Origin: Anammoximicrobium sp032229885
GTDB lineage: Bacteria; Planctomycetota; Planctomycetia; Pirellulales; Pirellulaceae
Assembly: GCA_032229885.1 (NCBI GenBank)
Contig: JAVYAJ010000220.1
Span: 1 to 47,130 of the forward strand
Reading direction: 5' to 3'
DNA: 47,130 bases
Shown: positions 8,153-16,407 of the stretch, one piece after another
Layout of the letters: each line of letters opens with the position of its first letter
Numbering within the stretch: position 1 is the stretch's first letter
Position numbers and translations under genes: made by a program
The notes under the pieces: model-generated
What the model was told of the DNA's origin: nothing
Seen by the model: the letters and a program-made list of their open reading frames with translations, nothing else
The model's database searches: none

Positions 8153-9541
8153 TTACTGGTCGAGCTTCGGCTCGTCCGCTGTTGATGGGGCGTGCGGATT
8201 GCCGCGCAGGCGGTTGACGATTTCGTCCTTCAGTCCCGCCAGGACGGACTGTCGGTCGGTCTGCTCGAGGATCCGCCGCACGACCTCTTTGGGCGACTCG
8301 TTTCCCCACGACGACCCGTGGGCAAAATAATGCTTGGCGGCGTGGCCGACGAGGTACGAGCCGAAGCCGGCGGCGGCGCCCTGCGGAACCGCCGTCAAGA
8401 CGGTTCCATAGCCGACCGTCAGGAGTTTGAACGCCGACGAGGTGAAATGCACGGCGTACTCGAAGGCCAATCCGCCCGCCAACCAGCCGGCGGATTTGAG
8501 GATCGACCCGATCAACTGGCGCGCGTGCCGCCACGAGATCTCCAGGCCGTAGATGTGAGACAACGTCAGCACCATCGTCACGTCGACCGCGCTGCCGCCG
8601 AGCATGTCGGCAACGGGCAGCGGATTCAGGGCCACCGTCATCGCTTTGACGGCCGCATAGCTCCAAATCACCTGCGTGGCTCGTCGATCGCGCAGTTCAA
8701 CCCGCAGCGCGACGATGCGATCGCTGCGATCGGCGGCGTACATCGCTCCGTTCAACGCCAGCAGCGCCAGCCCTTCCCGATCCAGGATCTCCAGGATGCG
8801 GGCCTTGAGCTGAGCGACGTCCGGCGAAGGCGTGCGCCACTCGTGTCGCGTCGATCCGTCCGCCGCTTCGATCACGTATTCGACGGCCCGTGGATCGGCC
8901 GCCGTGAGGACGATGTTCTCGCTGGGCACCAGGCCGCTCAGCCGGTCGTCGCGTAGGACTTCAATCAGTCGAGCACGCTGCGGGGGGCTGTACAGGTCGA
9001 TCTTGTTAAAGACCAACAGGATCGGCTTGTGTACGGAAGCCAACGAACTGAGCGCCGAAAATTCCGTTTCATTCAGATCCGAATCGGTGACGAACAGAAT
9101 CAGGTCCGCACGCGCCGCGGCCTCGCGGGCCATCGCGCCGCGATCGGCGCCGCCGACCTCGTTCAAGCCCGGGGTATCCACCAGCACGACCTGAGATCGA
9201 GCCAGGCCCGGGATGCAATAGCCACAGCCCTGCCAGCGCACCTGCCAGACTTCCTGCGTCCAGCCGCCGCGAACATCCACCGCAGCCACCGCCTCGCCGA
9301 CCAGCGCGTTGATCAACGCTGATTTCCCGGTGCTGATCTCGCCAAAGACCAGGATCTCGACGCGACCCTCGGTCAGCTTGTCGAGCATCGTCTGCAACTG
9401 GTCCCAGTCGCGGCACAGATGCTGCCGCTCGGCGTCGGTACAGCCGTGCAGGCGGCTCATCGTCCGCTGGACCGAGGCGATCGCCCGTCGATAATGGTCT
9501 TCGGTTTCCACGGTCATATCAGGATCGATCGCTCGATTCAT
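8153..9541 (-). CDS. Dynamin-like/DUF697-type GTPase
   Basis: 462 residues if started at the ATG at 9541. GTPase motifs are clear: G1 GEISTGKSA (residues 68-76), G3 DTPG (about 122-125) and G4 NKID (about 179-182). The C-terminal half resembles the membrane-associated DUF697 region, with ALNPLPVADMLGGSAVDVTM and glycine-rich helices (VGYGTVLTAVPQGAAAGFGS). Such proteins bind GTP and associate with membranes; the cellular process is unknown. It follows another GTPase of the same type (9623-11179) and is about 25-30% similar by eye, so the two look like paralogues. The start could also be the ATG at 9517. Neither has a strong ribosome-binding site, and coupling to the preceding gene is possible. 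Confidence 0.85.
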   Translation of the reverse strand: MNRAIDPDMTVETEDHYRRAIASVQRTMSRLHGCTDAERQHLCRDWDQLQTMLDKLTEGRVEILVFGEISTGKSALINALVGEAVAAVDVRGGWTQEVWQVRWQGCGYCIPGLARSQVVLVDTPGLNEVGGADRGAMAREAAARADLILFVTDSDLNETEFSALSSLASVHKPILLVFNKIDLYSPPQRARLIEVLRDDRLSGLVPSENIVLTAADPRAVEYVIEAADGSTRHEWRTPSPDVAQLKARILEILDREGLALLALNGAMYAADRSDRIVALRVELRDRRATQVIWSYAAVKAMTVALNPLPVADMLGGSAVDVTMVLTLSHIYGLEISWRHARQLIGSILKSAGWLAGGLAFEYAVHFTSSAFKLLTVGYGTVLTAVPQGAAAGFGSYLVGHAAKHYFAHGSSWGNESPKEVVRRILEQTDRQSVLAGLKDEIVNRLRGNPHAPSTADEPKLDQ

Positions 9542-9622
9542 CGCCACCAATTGCCCGGAACTCGGTAAATCGTCAGATTTTCGCCGTGGCGCTCGCCAGC
9601 CGCACGGGACCAGCCGCCCCAA

Positions 9623-11179
9623 TTACGAAACGTCTCGAAACGCCTGGCGGGCCCGCGCCACCAGGCGACGCAGTTCGTCCGCGCTGGTGACACGATCCCA
9701 CTCGCGCCGCGCCAAACCGGTCAGCCCACCCGGCGGAGTCTGCATCTCGGCGCGGAAATAGGCCACGAACACGCCACCGATCCAGCGGGTGACGAGCGCC
9801 TGGACAACTCCTTGCAACATGCCGCCCGCCAGCGTTCCCACGCCTGGGACGGTTTTCAGCAGCGAGGCGACGACCGACGCCACGGTCGGCGTCACCGCGC
9901 TGGCGCCCAAAATGGCGAGCACGTTCTTGCCCAGTTCGCCCAGCAACCGGACAGCGGCGTCCAGGTCCACGTTCTGCCGGTAAACATGGGCCAGATCGAC
10001 GACCATCTTCGACGAAATCGCGCACCCAGCCGCCAGATCGACCAGCGGAAATGGGCTCAGCGCAGCCGCGCCGCCGGCGCCCCACGCATAACGATCGACG
10101 ATCTGCCACGCGCGCCGATCGAGCGCCTCGCGGGCGCGCCGCCGCGCGTCCTCGAGCAAGCCGCGAGACTGCAACAACAAGTTCGCCAGCAACAATCGCT
10201 CGCCTTCGCCGCGAACGATCTGCATCAGGCGTTCGGCCAACGGACCGATGTCGGCGGGCAACTCGATCTGCTCGTCGCGCCGCGACCCATCCGGCAGGAC
10301 GTGAACCCGAACGCGGACCGCGGGCCGCGCGCGCACGGCGATCACGTCCTCGGCCGCCACGGTCGGCGCCGCCTGTTCGACCAGTTGATCCAGCAGCCGC
10401 TGACGATCATCGTCGGCGTACCAATCCTGTTTGTTCAGGCAGATCAGCACTCGTTTTTCCATCTCGCCGAGTTGCCGCAACAGTGCATGCTCGTCGTCGC
10501 GCAGCGGGCCATCGACGGCCAGCAGCACGATGTCCGCATCGCGAGCCGCCTCGGTCGAGATCGCGGCGCGATCCGCTCCGTCCACCTCGCCCAAGCCGGG
10601 CGTATCGACCAAGACCACGTTCTCCGAGCCCGGCCACGCGGTCTCGCTCCGCCGCACCGTCGTCCCGCCCTTGGCGTCCATGGCGAACACGTCGCGCCCA
10701 CCCAGCGTGTTCAACAGAGACGACTTGCCGCTGGAGATCGTGCCAAAGGCGACGATCTCCAGTTTGCCGGCCTCGCGTTTCTGGTCGAAGCGGTCCAGCA
10801 GCGGCGTCAATTCGTCGCGGACCTCGACCGACACGGCGGGATCGCCCTGGAGGTTCCCGATGGCCGCCAAGTTTTCGTCGATTTCCTGCTGCTGTTGCTG
10901 AGGCGACAACTGGCTGGGGCTTTTGCTCTGCGCCGCGCGCTGCTGGCGCTTGCGCCGCGTGTGACGCCACAATCGCCACAGCGTCCAGGCGGTGCAAGCG
11001 GCGAGAATCGCCGCTCCCGTGGCCACCGCCACCAGATAGGCCTGCGCCCACGCTCGCCCCAGCTCGAGCGCGTTGCGATAGTGGGTGATGATCAGCGGCG
11101 GAACATAGATCAAGATCGCGCCCAACGACGCGAACGCGGCGATCAGCAGCAGGCCATGAAGGGGACGGCGCGAGCTCAT
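9623..11179 (-). CDS. Membrane-anchored dynamin-like/DUF697-type GTPase
   Basis: 518 residues. Two N-terminal membrane helices (about residues 9-30 and 46-68) are followed by a basic stretch and a glutamine run (QQQQQ at about 94-98), then the GTPase domain. Motifs are G1 GTISSGKSS (145-153), G3 DTPGLGEVDGADR (192-204) and G4 NKQD (249-252). The C-terminal region carries LSPFPLVDLAAGCAISSKMV and a glycine-rich hydrophobic segment (KTVPGVGTLAGGMLQGVVQA), as in DUF697 proteins that contact membranes. NKQD instead of NKxD with hydrophobic x is a mild variation. Its stop is 81 bases before the second GTPase start. The upstream region holds a seven-base tandem repeat, which may affect its expression. 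Confidence 0.87.
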   Translation of the reverse strand: MSSRRPLHGLLLIAAFASLGAILIYVPPLIITHYRNALELGRAWAQAYLVAVATGAAILAACTAWTLWRLWRHTRRKRQQRAAQSKSPSQLSPQQQQQEIDENLAAIGNLQGDPAVSVEVRDELTPLLDRFDQKREAGKLEIVAFGTISSGKSSLLNTLGGRDVFAMDAKGGTTVRRSETAWPGSENVVLVDTPGLGEVDGADRAAISTEAARDADIVLLAVDGPLRDDEHALLRQLGEMEKRVLICLNKQDWYADDDRQRLLDQLVEQAAPTVAAEDVIAVRARPAVRVRVHVLPDGSRRDEQIELPADIGPLAERLMQIVRGEGERLLLANLLLQSRGLLEDARRRAREALDRRAWQIVDRYAWGAGGAAALSPFPLVDLAAGCAISSKMVVDLAHVYRQNVDLDAAVRLLGELGKNVLAILGASAVTPTVASVVASLLKTVPGVGTLAGGMLQGVVQALVTRWIGGVFVAYFRAEMQTPPGGLTGLARREWDRVTSADELRRLVARARQAFRDVS

Positions 11180-11610
11180 GGACCCAATTCTACGCTGCCG
11201 ACTACACGGGGGCGAGAACGGATCCGGTCATCAGGCCGCCAGATCGGCTTCGACGGGACGCAGCGTCTGCGCTTCTCTTCCAACGCGCGCTCGTGCTTAT
11301 GTTCGGTGTGCGGTGTGCGGTGTGCGGTGTGCGGTGTGCGGTGTGCGGTGTGCGGTGTGCGGTGTGCGGTGTGCGCGCCTTCGTTGCGCGTGCGCTCACC
11401 GTTGCGCCGAATCCATGTATGCGCACGGTGGTTTCGGTGAACCACGGCTCGAGCGCTGAAGAGAACCCGTGCGCTGAAGAGAAAGCGTGAACGACGCGGA
11501 CTGTACGAGGCTCGCACCACGCGCGGCTTGCGACCCGGACTGTCGAATCGATCGCGCGCCGCCACTGCGGCGCACGCCCGTTCGTCACCGACGTCGTCGG
11601 ACGCGGGGAC
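11180..11610. other. Non-coding region with repeats upstream of the GTPase gene
   Basis: Besides the heptamer array (listed separately) it holds a 13-bp direct repeat GCGCTGAAGAGAA at 11453-11465 and 11471-11483. It also holds a perfect hairpin GTGGTT-TCGGTG-AACCAC at 11428-11445. The hairpin lies downstream of the radical SAM gene stop and upstream of the GTPase gene on the same strand, so it could belong to either transcript. No gene is seen. Confidence 0.6.
11304..11376. repeat. Heptanucleotide tandem repeat, unit GGTGTGC
   Basis: About ten head-to-tail copies of the 7-base unit GGTGTGC lie 125-195 bases upstream of the GTPase gene start. The unit length is not a multiple of three, so frames through the array read as repetitive cysteine/valine strings and are not genes. 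Arrays of this kind are prone to slippage. The exact copy number is hard to fix by eye. Confidence 0.85.
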
Positions 11611-13017
11611 TCACTCGATTGACTCGGCCTCGGCCGATTCGCGAGGGCCTGCGGCCGTCGCGGCGGCGGACGCGGCCTCGCGTTCCTTCCACGCGGGCGG
11701 GATGTACGCGCAATCGGGTTCGGACGCCATCATGTCGCCGGTCAACATGAACGAGCGGGCGCGACTGCCTCCGCACACGTGACGGTACTCGCACACGCCG
11801 CACTTGCCCTCCAAGCGGTTGGCGTCCCGCAAGGCGAGAAAATAGGGATGGTTCTGGTAGACGTCGACGACCGAGTTGCGCGGAAACTTGCCGCACAGCA
11901 TCGGCAGAAAGCCGCTGGGGTAGATCGCGCCGAGATGGCTGATGAACATGATCCCGTTGCCGTCGTTGATTCCCAGCGGCGCGCGAGCCCTTTGGGCATC
12001 CTCGGTGGTGACCGGGTTGAACTGCGGATTGCCTCGTTTCTGCATCACAAAGCGGCGATAATGCGGGGCCTCGGTCGTCTTGATCCCGTATGGCTGCCGC
12101 TGGGCATGATCCCACAGTTGCTCGAACACCTCCTCGTACTGTTCCGGCGAGATCCGTTTCAGCTCCTCGCCGCGTCCGACGGGCACGAGAAAGAATACGG
12201 ACCAGAGGACGATTCCGGTCGTCGCGAGCATCTCAGCCATGGCGTCGACCTGATGGACGTTCGACGGGGTGATCGTGGTGTTCACCTGCAGCGACATGCC
12301 GATCCGCCGGGCCTCGGTCAGGATCTCGAGCGTTCGGGCATAGCTGCCGTCCACGCCGCGGAACGAATCGTGCGTCGTGGCGTCCAGTCCGTCTAGGCTG
12401 AGCGCCAGCCGATGCAACCCCGAGGCGTGTAGTTGTCGGAGCGCTTCCGGGGTGACCAGCGGTGTCGCGGATGGGGTCATCGCGACCTCGAGTCCGCGAG
12501 CCACGCCATGCTCGACCAGATCGAAGACATCGGGTCGTTTCAGTGGGTCGCCGCCCGTCAGCACAACCATCGGTGGGCTCGGGAATTCGGCCAACTGATC
12601 CAGCAGTTGCCGAGCCTGTTCGGCGTCCAACTCGCCCGGGTGCCGCAAAGGTTGGGCGCACGCCCGACAGTGCTTGCAGACGAGATCGCACGCCTGGGTC
12701 AGCTCGTAGAAGATGATGAACGGGCTGTGCGTAAAGTCCTTACGTCCGTAGCGGCCGGACGGCGACTGTCGCGGCATCGATGCCTGAGGTGTTGCGGCCT
12801 GAGGCGGCGCTGTCTGAGGCGGCGCTGTCTGAGGCGGCGCTTGAGGCGTTGGCGTCTGGGCCGCCGCGGATCGGCTCAGGCCGAGCTGAAAAACGCGTCT
12901 GTCGGACCGTGGAACAGGCACGGCCGAGCCGTTCGGGCTCGCCGATCCAGGAACCGGCGACCGCTCGGCGCTGGACACCGCAGACCCAGATTCATCGGTT
13001 GCCACACTCGGATTCAT
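11611..13017 (-). CDS. Radical SAM/SPASM domain protein
   Basis: 468 residues. The first 90 residues are low-complexity (Pro/Gln/Ala-rich, PPQTAPPQ repeats). The radical SAM core follows: FYELTQACDLVCKHCRAC with cluster cysteines C110, C114 and C117 (CxxxCxxC), and the GGDPLKRPD glycine-rich motif. The C-terminal SPASM-like region has CGKFPRN...CGVCEYRHVCGG...PDC cysteines for auxiliary iron-sulfur clusters. The overall form resembles the TIGR04053-like/heme-related radical SAM group (relatives of AhbC, AhbD and NirJ), but the reaction cannot be assigned from sequence alone. It starts 3 bases after the YgbA-like gene stop and is the third gene of a tight operon with a sulfite/nitrite reductase hemoprotein. 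This makes a role in tetrapyrrole or nitrogen-oxide metabolism plausible, though this is inference. Confidence 0.85.
   Translation of the reverse strand: MNPSVATDESGSAVSSAERSPVPGSASPNGSAVPVPRSDRRVFQLGLSRSAAAQTPTPQAPPQTAPPQTAPPQAATPQASMPRQSPSGRYGRKDFTHSPFIIFYELTQACDLVCKHCRACAQPLRHPGELDAEQARQLLDQLAEFPSPPMVVLTGGDPLKRPDVFDLVEHGVARGLEVAMTPSATPLVTPEALRQLHASGLHRLALSLDGLDATTHDSFRGVDGSYARTLEILTEARRIGMSLQVNTTITPSNVHQVDAMAEMLATTGIVLWSVFFLVPVGRGEELKRISPEQYEEVFEQLWDHAQRQPYGIKTTEAPHYRRFVMQKRGNPQFNPVTTEDAQRARAPLGINDGNGIMFISHLGAIYPSGFLPMLCGKFPRNSVVDVYQNHPYFLALRDANRLEGKCGVCEYRHVCGGSRARSFMLTGDMMASEPDCAYIPPAWKEREAASAAATAAGPRESAEAESIE
12799..12841. repeat. 15-bp tandem repeat inside the radical SAM gene
   Basis: CTGAGGCGGCGCTGT is repeated nearly three times in the 5' part of the radical SAM gene and encodes the PPQTA repeats of its disordered N-terminus. 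The unit is a multiple of three, so copy-number change would lengthen or shorten the linker without a frameshift. Confidence 0.75.
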
Positions 13018-13020
13018 CGA

Positions 13021-13614
13021 TCACCCTCCGGGTTTTTCGTTCGCTGCGTAGGCTGTCGTCTTCTTTCGCGGCAGTTCGCCCGGCGTTCGGCGGCCGTCCC
13101 ATAGATGCCACAGCGCGTAGATCGGGTGACGCCACAGCATTCGCGGCCCCGCGTAGCGCATCACGTCGCGAATCTGTTGACGCCGGTCCGGTTTGTAACA
13201 GTGAATCGGACACGCCGCACACGTCGGCTTCGTTTCGCCGAACGGGCACCGATCCAGCCGAAGCATTACATACGCATGTAGCTCGGAACACGCGGCACAT
13301 AGGCCGGGAACGCTGACAAGCGCGTCGGCTTGGCGATCGCGTCCGCTCGGTTTGGTGCGCCTCGCGCCGTCGCTCGCCTCGGTGGCCCTTACTGCGTCTC
13401 GCGCGCCGGCCGAGATGGCTTCGTCCGCTGCGAGCGCCTGTTCGACGAGAACCTGCTCGCCGCGATCATGCTCGCCGCGGGCGTGACGCCCGTGGCAGTA
13501 GATACGCAACATGGCCGTCACGGTCCGCCGTTCGCGCACGAGCCTCGCAGCCTGGCGTTTACGCCTCGACCGAGCCAGGGCGCTAGCGATCCATCCGGAC
13601 CAGCCTGCGCGCAT
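13021..13614 (-). CDS. YgbA_NO (nitrous-oxide-stimulated promoter family) protein
   Basis: 197 residues. The family pattern is clear: VRERRTVTAMLRIYCHGRH near the N-terminus, then C-x-x-C in LCAACSEL, CPFGETKPTCAACPIHCYKP, and IRDVMRYAGPRMLWRHPIYA. These cysteines probably bind a metal or iron-sulfur cluster. YgbA-type proteins are linked with nitric-oxide stress and recovery in enterobacteria, where expression is controlled by NO-sensing regulators; the biochemical role is unclear. Here about 50 extra residues (about 48-100, low-complexity, Ala/Arg-rich) separate the N-terminal helix from the cysteine part. The start at 13614 is fixed by a TGATG overlap with the preceding sulfite/nitrite reductase stop, implying translational coupling. 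It is followed after 3 bases by the radical SAM gene. Confidence 0.88.
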   Translation of the reverse strand: MRAGWSGWIASALARSRRKRQAARLVRERRTVTAMLRIYCHGRHARGEHDRGEQVLVEQALAADEAISAGARDAVRATEASDGARRTKPSGRDRQADALVSVPGLCAACSELHAYVMLRLDRCPFGETKPTCAACPIHCYKPDRRQQIRDVMRYAGPRMLWRHPIYALWHLWDGRRTPGELPRKKTTAYAANEKPGG

Positions 13615-15440
13615 CAGCTTGCCTCCGCTAGATCCTCCACCGCCTGCGCCGAATCCTCGCCGGCCGCGGCGGGCCCTGGGACGCCCTCGCACGCCGCCAG
13701 CAGATCCTCGGCGCCCTTGCGATAGCAGAAATCGCCGAACGCCTCGCCTTCGAGCCGCTCGCGCTTGAAGTAGGCCAGCAGGCCGGTCAGGATCGGCACG
13801 ATGTCGTCCAGCGGGACCAGGTCCTTGTACAGGAACGACAGACGCATTCCCGTCAACCCGCCGCCCAGATAGATTGCGTATTTTCCAACCGCGCGACCCG
13901 AAAGGCCGACATCCGCGTTGTACGGTCGCGCGCAGCCGTTGGGACAGCCCGTCATTCGCACGGTAAACGGTTCGCCACTAAGGCCCAACTGTTCGAGTTC
14001 GACCTCCAGTTTGTCGATCAACCCGGGCAGCGCCCGCTCGCTCTCGGTGATGGTCAGCGGGCACGTGGGCAGCCCGACGCAGGCCATCGACCAGCGGCGA
14101 ACCGTCGAGATCTCGCCCAGCAGCTTGACGCCGTGCTTGCGGAGGATCTTTTCCAACCCGGCGCGGTCTTGCGGCTCGATGTCCGCAAACAAGATGCTTT
14201 GCTGTGGCGTCAGGCGAATGCCCGGATTAAAGGCGTGGCAAACCTCGCGGAGGGCCGTCTTCAAATGCAGCCCTTCTTTGTCCAGGATGCGCCCGTTCTC
14301 GATGTTCAGCCCGTAGAACCAGCGGCCGTCGCCTTGCTCGTGCCAACCGAGATGATCGTCGACGCCGTGCACATCCGTCGGGTGCGGATCGGCCAGTTTT
14401 CCGCCGTAGTACTCTTCGACGGTCGCTTTGAACTTTTCCAGCCCCCAGGCGGCGACCAGGTACTTCATCCGGGCCTGGTTGCGGTCGCTGCGATTGCCAA
14501 AGTCGCGCTGGACTTTCATCACGGCCTCGGCCGCCGGGAACACTTGGTCGAGCGGCACGAACGCCATCCGTTTGCCCAGGGCGGGAAACGTCTTCTTGTT
14601 GCTGGGCGTCATGCCAAAGCTGCCGCCGACCAAAAAGTTGTAGCCGATGATCTGGCCGCCTTCGATGACCGCCAGCATCCCCAGATCGGGCGTGTACACA
14701 TCCACACAGTTGTCGTGCGGCGGCGCGATGGCGATCTTGAACTTGCGGGGCATATAGGCATGGCCATACAAAGGCTCGACCTCTTCCCCCGGCTGAGGTT
14801 CGTTGCACAGTTGCCGCTCGCCCGTCTCCAAGTCGGTCAGCCAGATCTCGTAATAGGCCCGGCTGCGCGGCAGCAGATGCGTGGACAGGCTGCACGCCAT
14901 GTCCTGCATTTGGTCGTGGATTCCGTCGTACAACGGCGCCGGACAGCACATCACGTTGCGCTCGACGTCGCCGCATCCGCCCAGCGTCGTGAGCATGATC
15001 TCGTTGATCCGGCTGACCGCTCGTTTGACGTTTCGTTTCAGCACCTGGTGCAACTGGAAGTCCTGCCGGTTGGTGATCCGCAGCGTACCGTTGCCAATCT
15101 CGTCGCACAGGTCGAGTTCCGCCAACAACTGGACCCCGTTCATCCGGCCGGCCGGAACTTTGGTGCGGACCATCAGCGAGAAGAGCTTGCCTCGCTTCAC
15201 GCCGTCCGGCCCGATGGTTCCCCGAAGGTCTCGATCGTCCTGCTGGTACATCCCGTGATGCTTGAGGATCAGCGAAGTCTCTTTCGTGAAGTGATCCTCG
15301 TCGTTGGCCAGCTCGTCGGCGACCGCGCCCCGCAGATAATTGCTGGCGCGCTTGGCCTTGTCGACTGCCGAGAGCTTCACTTCGGGCTCGGTCGCTACGT
15401 TGCCGGCGGGGTTGACCCGTGGTTCGGTGCTGTCAGACAT
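13614..15440 (-). CDS. Sulfite/nitrite reductase hemoprotein (siroheme, 4Fe-4S)
   Basis: 608 residues. It has the two ferredoxin-like halves of the sulfite/nitrite reductase hemoprotein family. The siroheme/4Fe-4S ligands are C454 and C460 (ACVGLPTCPL) and C499 and C503 (TGCPNGCARPYN), with the usual spacing. TLRITNRQDFQLHQV and the MCCPAP segment in the first half fit the siroheme pocket. Such enzymes reduce sulfite to sulfide or nitrite to ammonia by six electrons. The sequence is closest in pattern to the NADPH-dependent assimilatory sulfite reductase beta subunit, but no flavoprotein partner gene is in the window. The start at 15440 has AGGAG 5 bases upstream. It heads an operon with YgbA_NO and radical SAM genes, which hints at nitrite rather than sulfite as substrate; this is inference. 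Confidence 0.92.
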   Translation of the reverse strand: MSDSTEPRVNPAGNVATEPEVKLSAVDKAKRASNYLRGAVADELANDEDHFTKETSLILKHHGMYQQDDRDLRGTIGPDGVKRGKLFSLMVRTKVPAGRMNGVQLLAELDLCDEIGNGTLRITNRQDFQLHQVLKRNVKRAVSRINEIMLTTLGGCGDVERNVMCCPAPLYDGIHDQMQDMACSLSTHLLPRSRAYYEIWLTDLETGERQLCNEPQPGEEVEPLYGHAYMPRKFKIAIAPPHDNCVDVYTPDLGMLAVIEGGQIIGYNFLVGGSFGMTPSNKKTFPALGKRMAFVPLDQVFPAAEAVMKVQRDFGNRSDRNQARMKYLVAAWGLEKFKATVEEYYGGKLADPHPTDVHGVDDHLGWHEQGDGRWFYGLNIENGRILDKEGLHLKTALREVCHAFNPGIRLTPQQSILFADIEPQDRAGLEKILRKHGVKLLGEISTVRRWSMACVGLPTCPLTITESERALPGLIDKLEVELEQLGLSGEPFTVRMTGCPNGCARPYNADVGLSGRAVGKYAIYLGGGLTGMRLSFLYKDLVPLDDIVPILTGLLAYFKRERLEGEAFGDFCYRKGAEDLLAACEGVPGPAAAGEDSAQAVEDLAEAS

Positions 15441-16182
15441 GCGCACTCCTTGTTTCGAGCGTCGTTGCTGGTTCGGGTCCGCCCGCATCCCTGGGGACGT
15501 TCATTGCGTTGTCAGGGGGAACACGCGCCGGGCTGCGCTCGTCGTTCACGGCGCGCCGCGCGGACAGGCCCGATCGGCCGCGCCTCTCGCGCGCCGGACT
15601 TCATTCATCTTGAAATGGAATTTTGTTGGGTAGTTTTCAGGCCAACCTCGCCGCACACGGTTCGGGGCGCGTGGCGCCACGCTCATCTGCGCTCAGCACG
15701 GCACGCCGTCATTCGCTTGTGCGTAACCCCGTGCGCCGGCGGTCCTAAATGGGCGCCGCCACAATTGGATCGCACGGCGGATCGTGTCGAAAACGCGGCG
15801 CGCCGCGCACGGCAAGCGTCCCGCGAAAACACGCATCGAGCGGTTCGCAACCGGTGGGCAGACTTGCATCCTGCTGGCTTGGCGCAGGTCTCTCGAATCA
15901 TCTAACCCGCAGCATCATAGCCGTTTGACGGGTCTGAGGCCAGAGCCGTTCTACTGGCAGGCGTGGCTTTGACAGCCATTTCGTCGAAGTTTCCCCCTGT
16001 CGTCCGCGGACGAGCGCACGATGGCCCGTCGCGGACCGGATGATCGTCCGCAGTTTCTGGGCGGCGTCCGTCCTTCGGCGCCGGCCGTTTCCTCGGCGCG
16101 GGGATCGCGATGTTCGCGCTTGATTGTGCGACCCGCGCGGCTGGCCAAAACGCCACCGCAGACCGCCCTAGACATGCGTTCC
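15441..16182. other. Non-coding region upstream of the sulfite/nitrite reductase operon
   Basis: About 740 bases with no convincing gene; frames are short and Arg/Ala/Pro-rich. The promoter and any regulator site of the operon should lie near 15441-15700, but I cannot name a specific box. Confidence 0.5.
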
Positions 16183-16407
16183 CTACTGGGGAATGTCGCG
16201 CACCTTGGCGCGGATTTGCGCGGCGAGTTCGACGAGTTGCGGCCACCAGATTTCATCCATCAGTTCGACGACGTCCGCGTCGCAGGTGTCCACCGCGTCC
16301 AGCCCCCAGTCCATCGCCCGCCAATCATCGCCCGGCTCGGGGAGTCGCGAGTTCTTGTCGCACGGCAGCAGCGCCGCAAAGTCTCCGAGTTCCGATCGGT
16401 GAAACAT
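16183..16407 (-). CDS. Small protein of unknown function
   Basis: 74 residues from the ATG at 16407. The sequence is acidic and protein-like, with MDWGLDAVDTCDADVVELMD and EIWWPQLVELAAQIRAKVRD, so a short helical domain with a WW motif is plausible. The same frame extends 45 bases upstream to a TTG at 16452. No family is recognised. Isolated position between two long non-coding stretches lowers confidence; it might be the remnant of a longer gene. Confidence 0.45.
   Translation of the reverse strand: MFHRSELGDFAALLPCDKNSRLPEPGDDWRAMDWGLDAVDTCDADVVELMDEIWWPQLVELAAQIRAKVRDIPQ

Noticed and set aside
9812..11440. Long plus-strand open frame of over 500 codons across the GTPase gene
   Set aside because: It is antisense to the GTPase, whose motifs are intact. 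The frame has no recognisable domain and is rich in Arg, Gln and Pro; such frames are common in high-GC DNA.
11293..11490. Open frame through the heptanucleotide array (Cys/Val-rich repeats)
   Set aside because: Product of the array itself; no ribosome-binding site and no protein-like sequence beyond the repeats.
14133..15905. Plus-strand open frame of about 590 codons opposite the sulfite/nitrite reductase
   Set aside because: Antisense shadow; no domain motifs, and the minus-strand gene has all four cluster cysteines at the right spacing.
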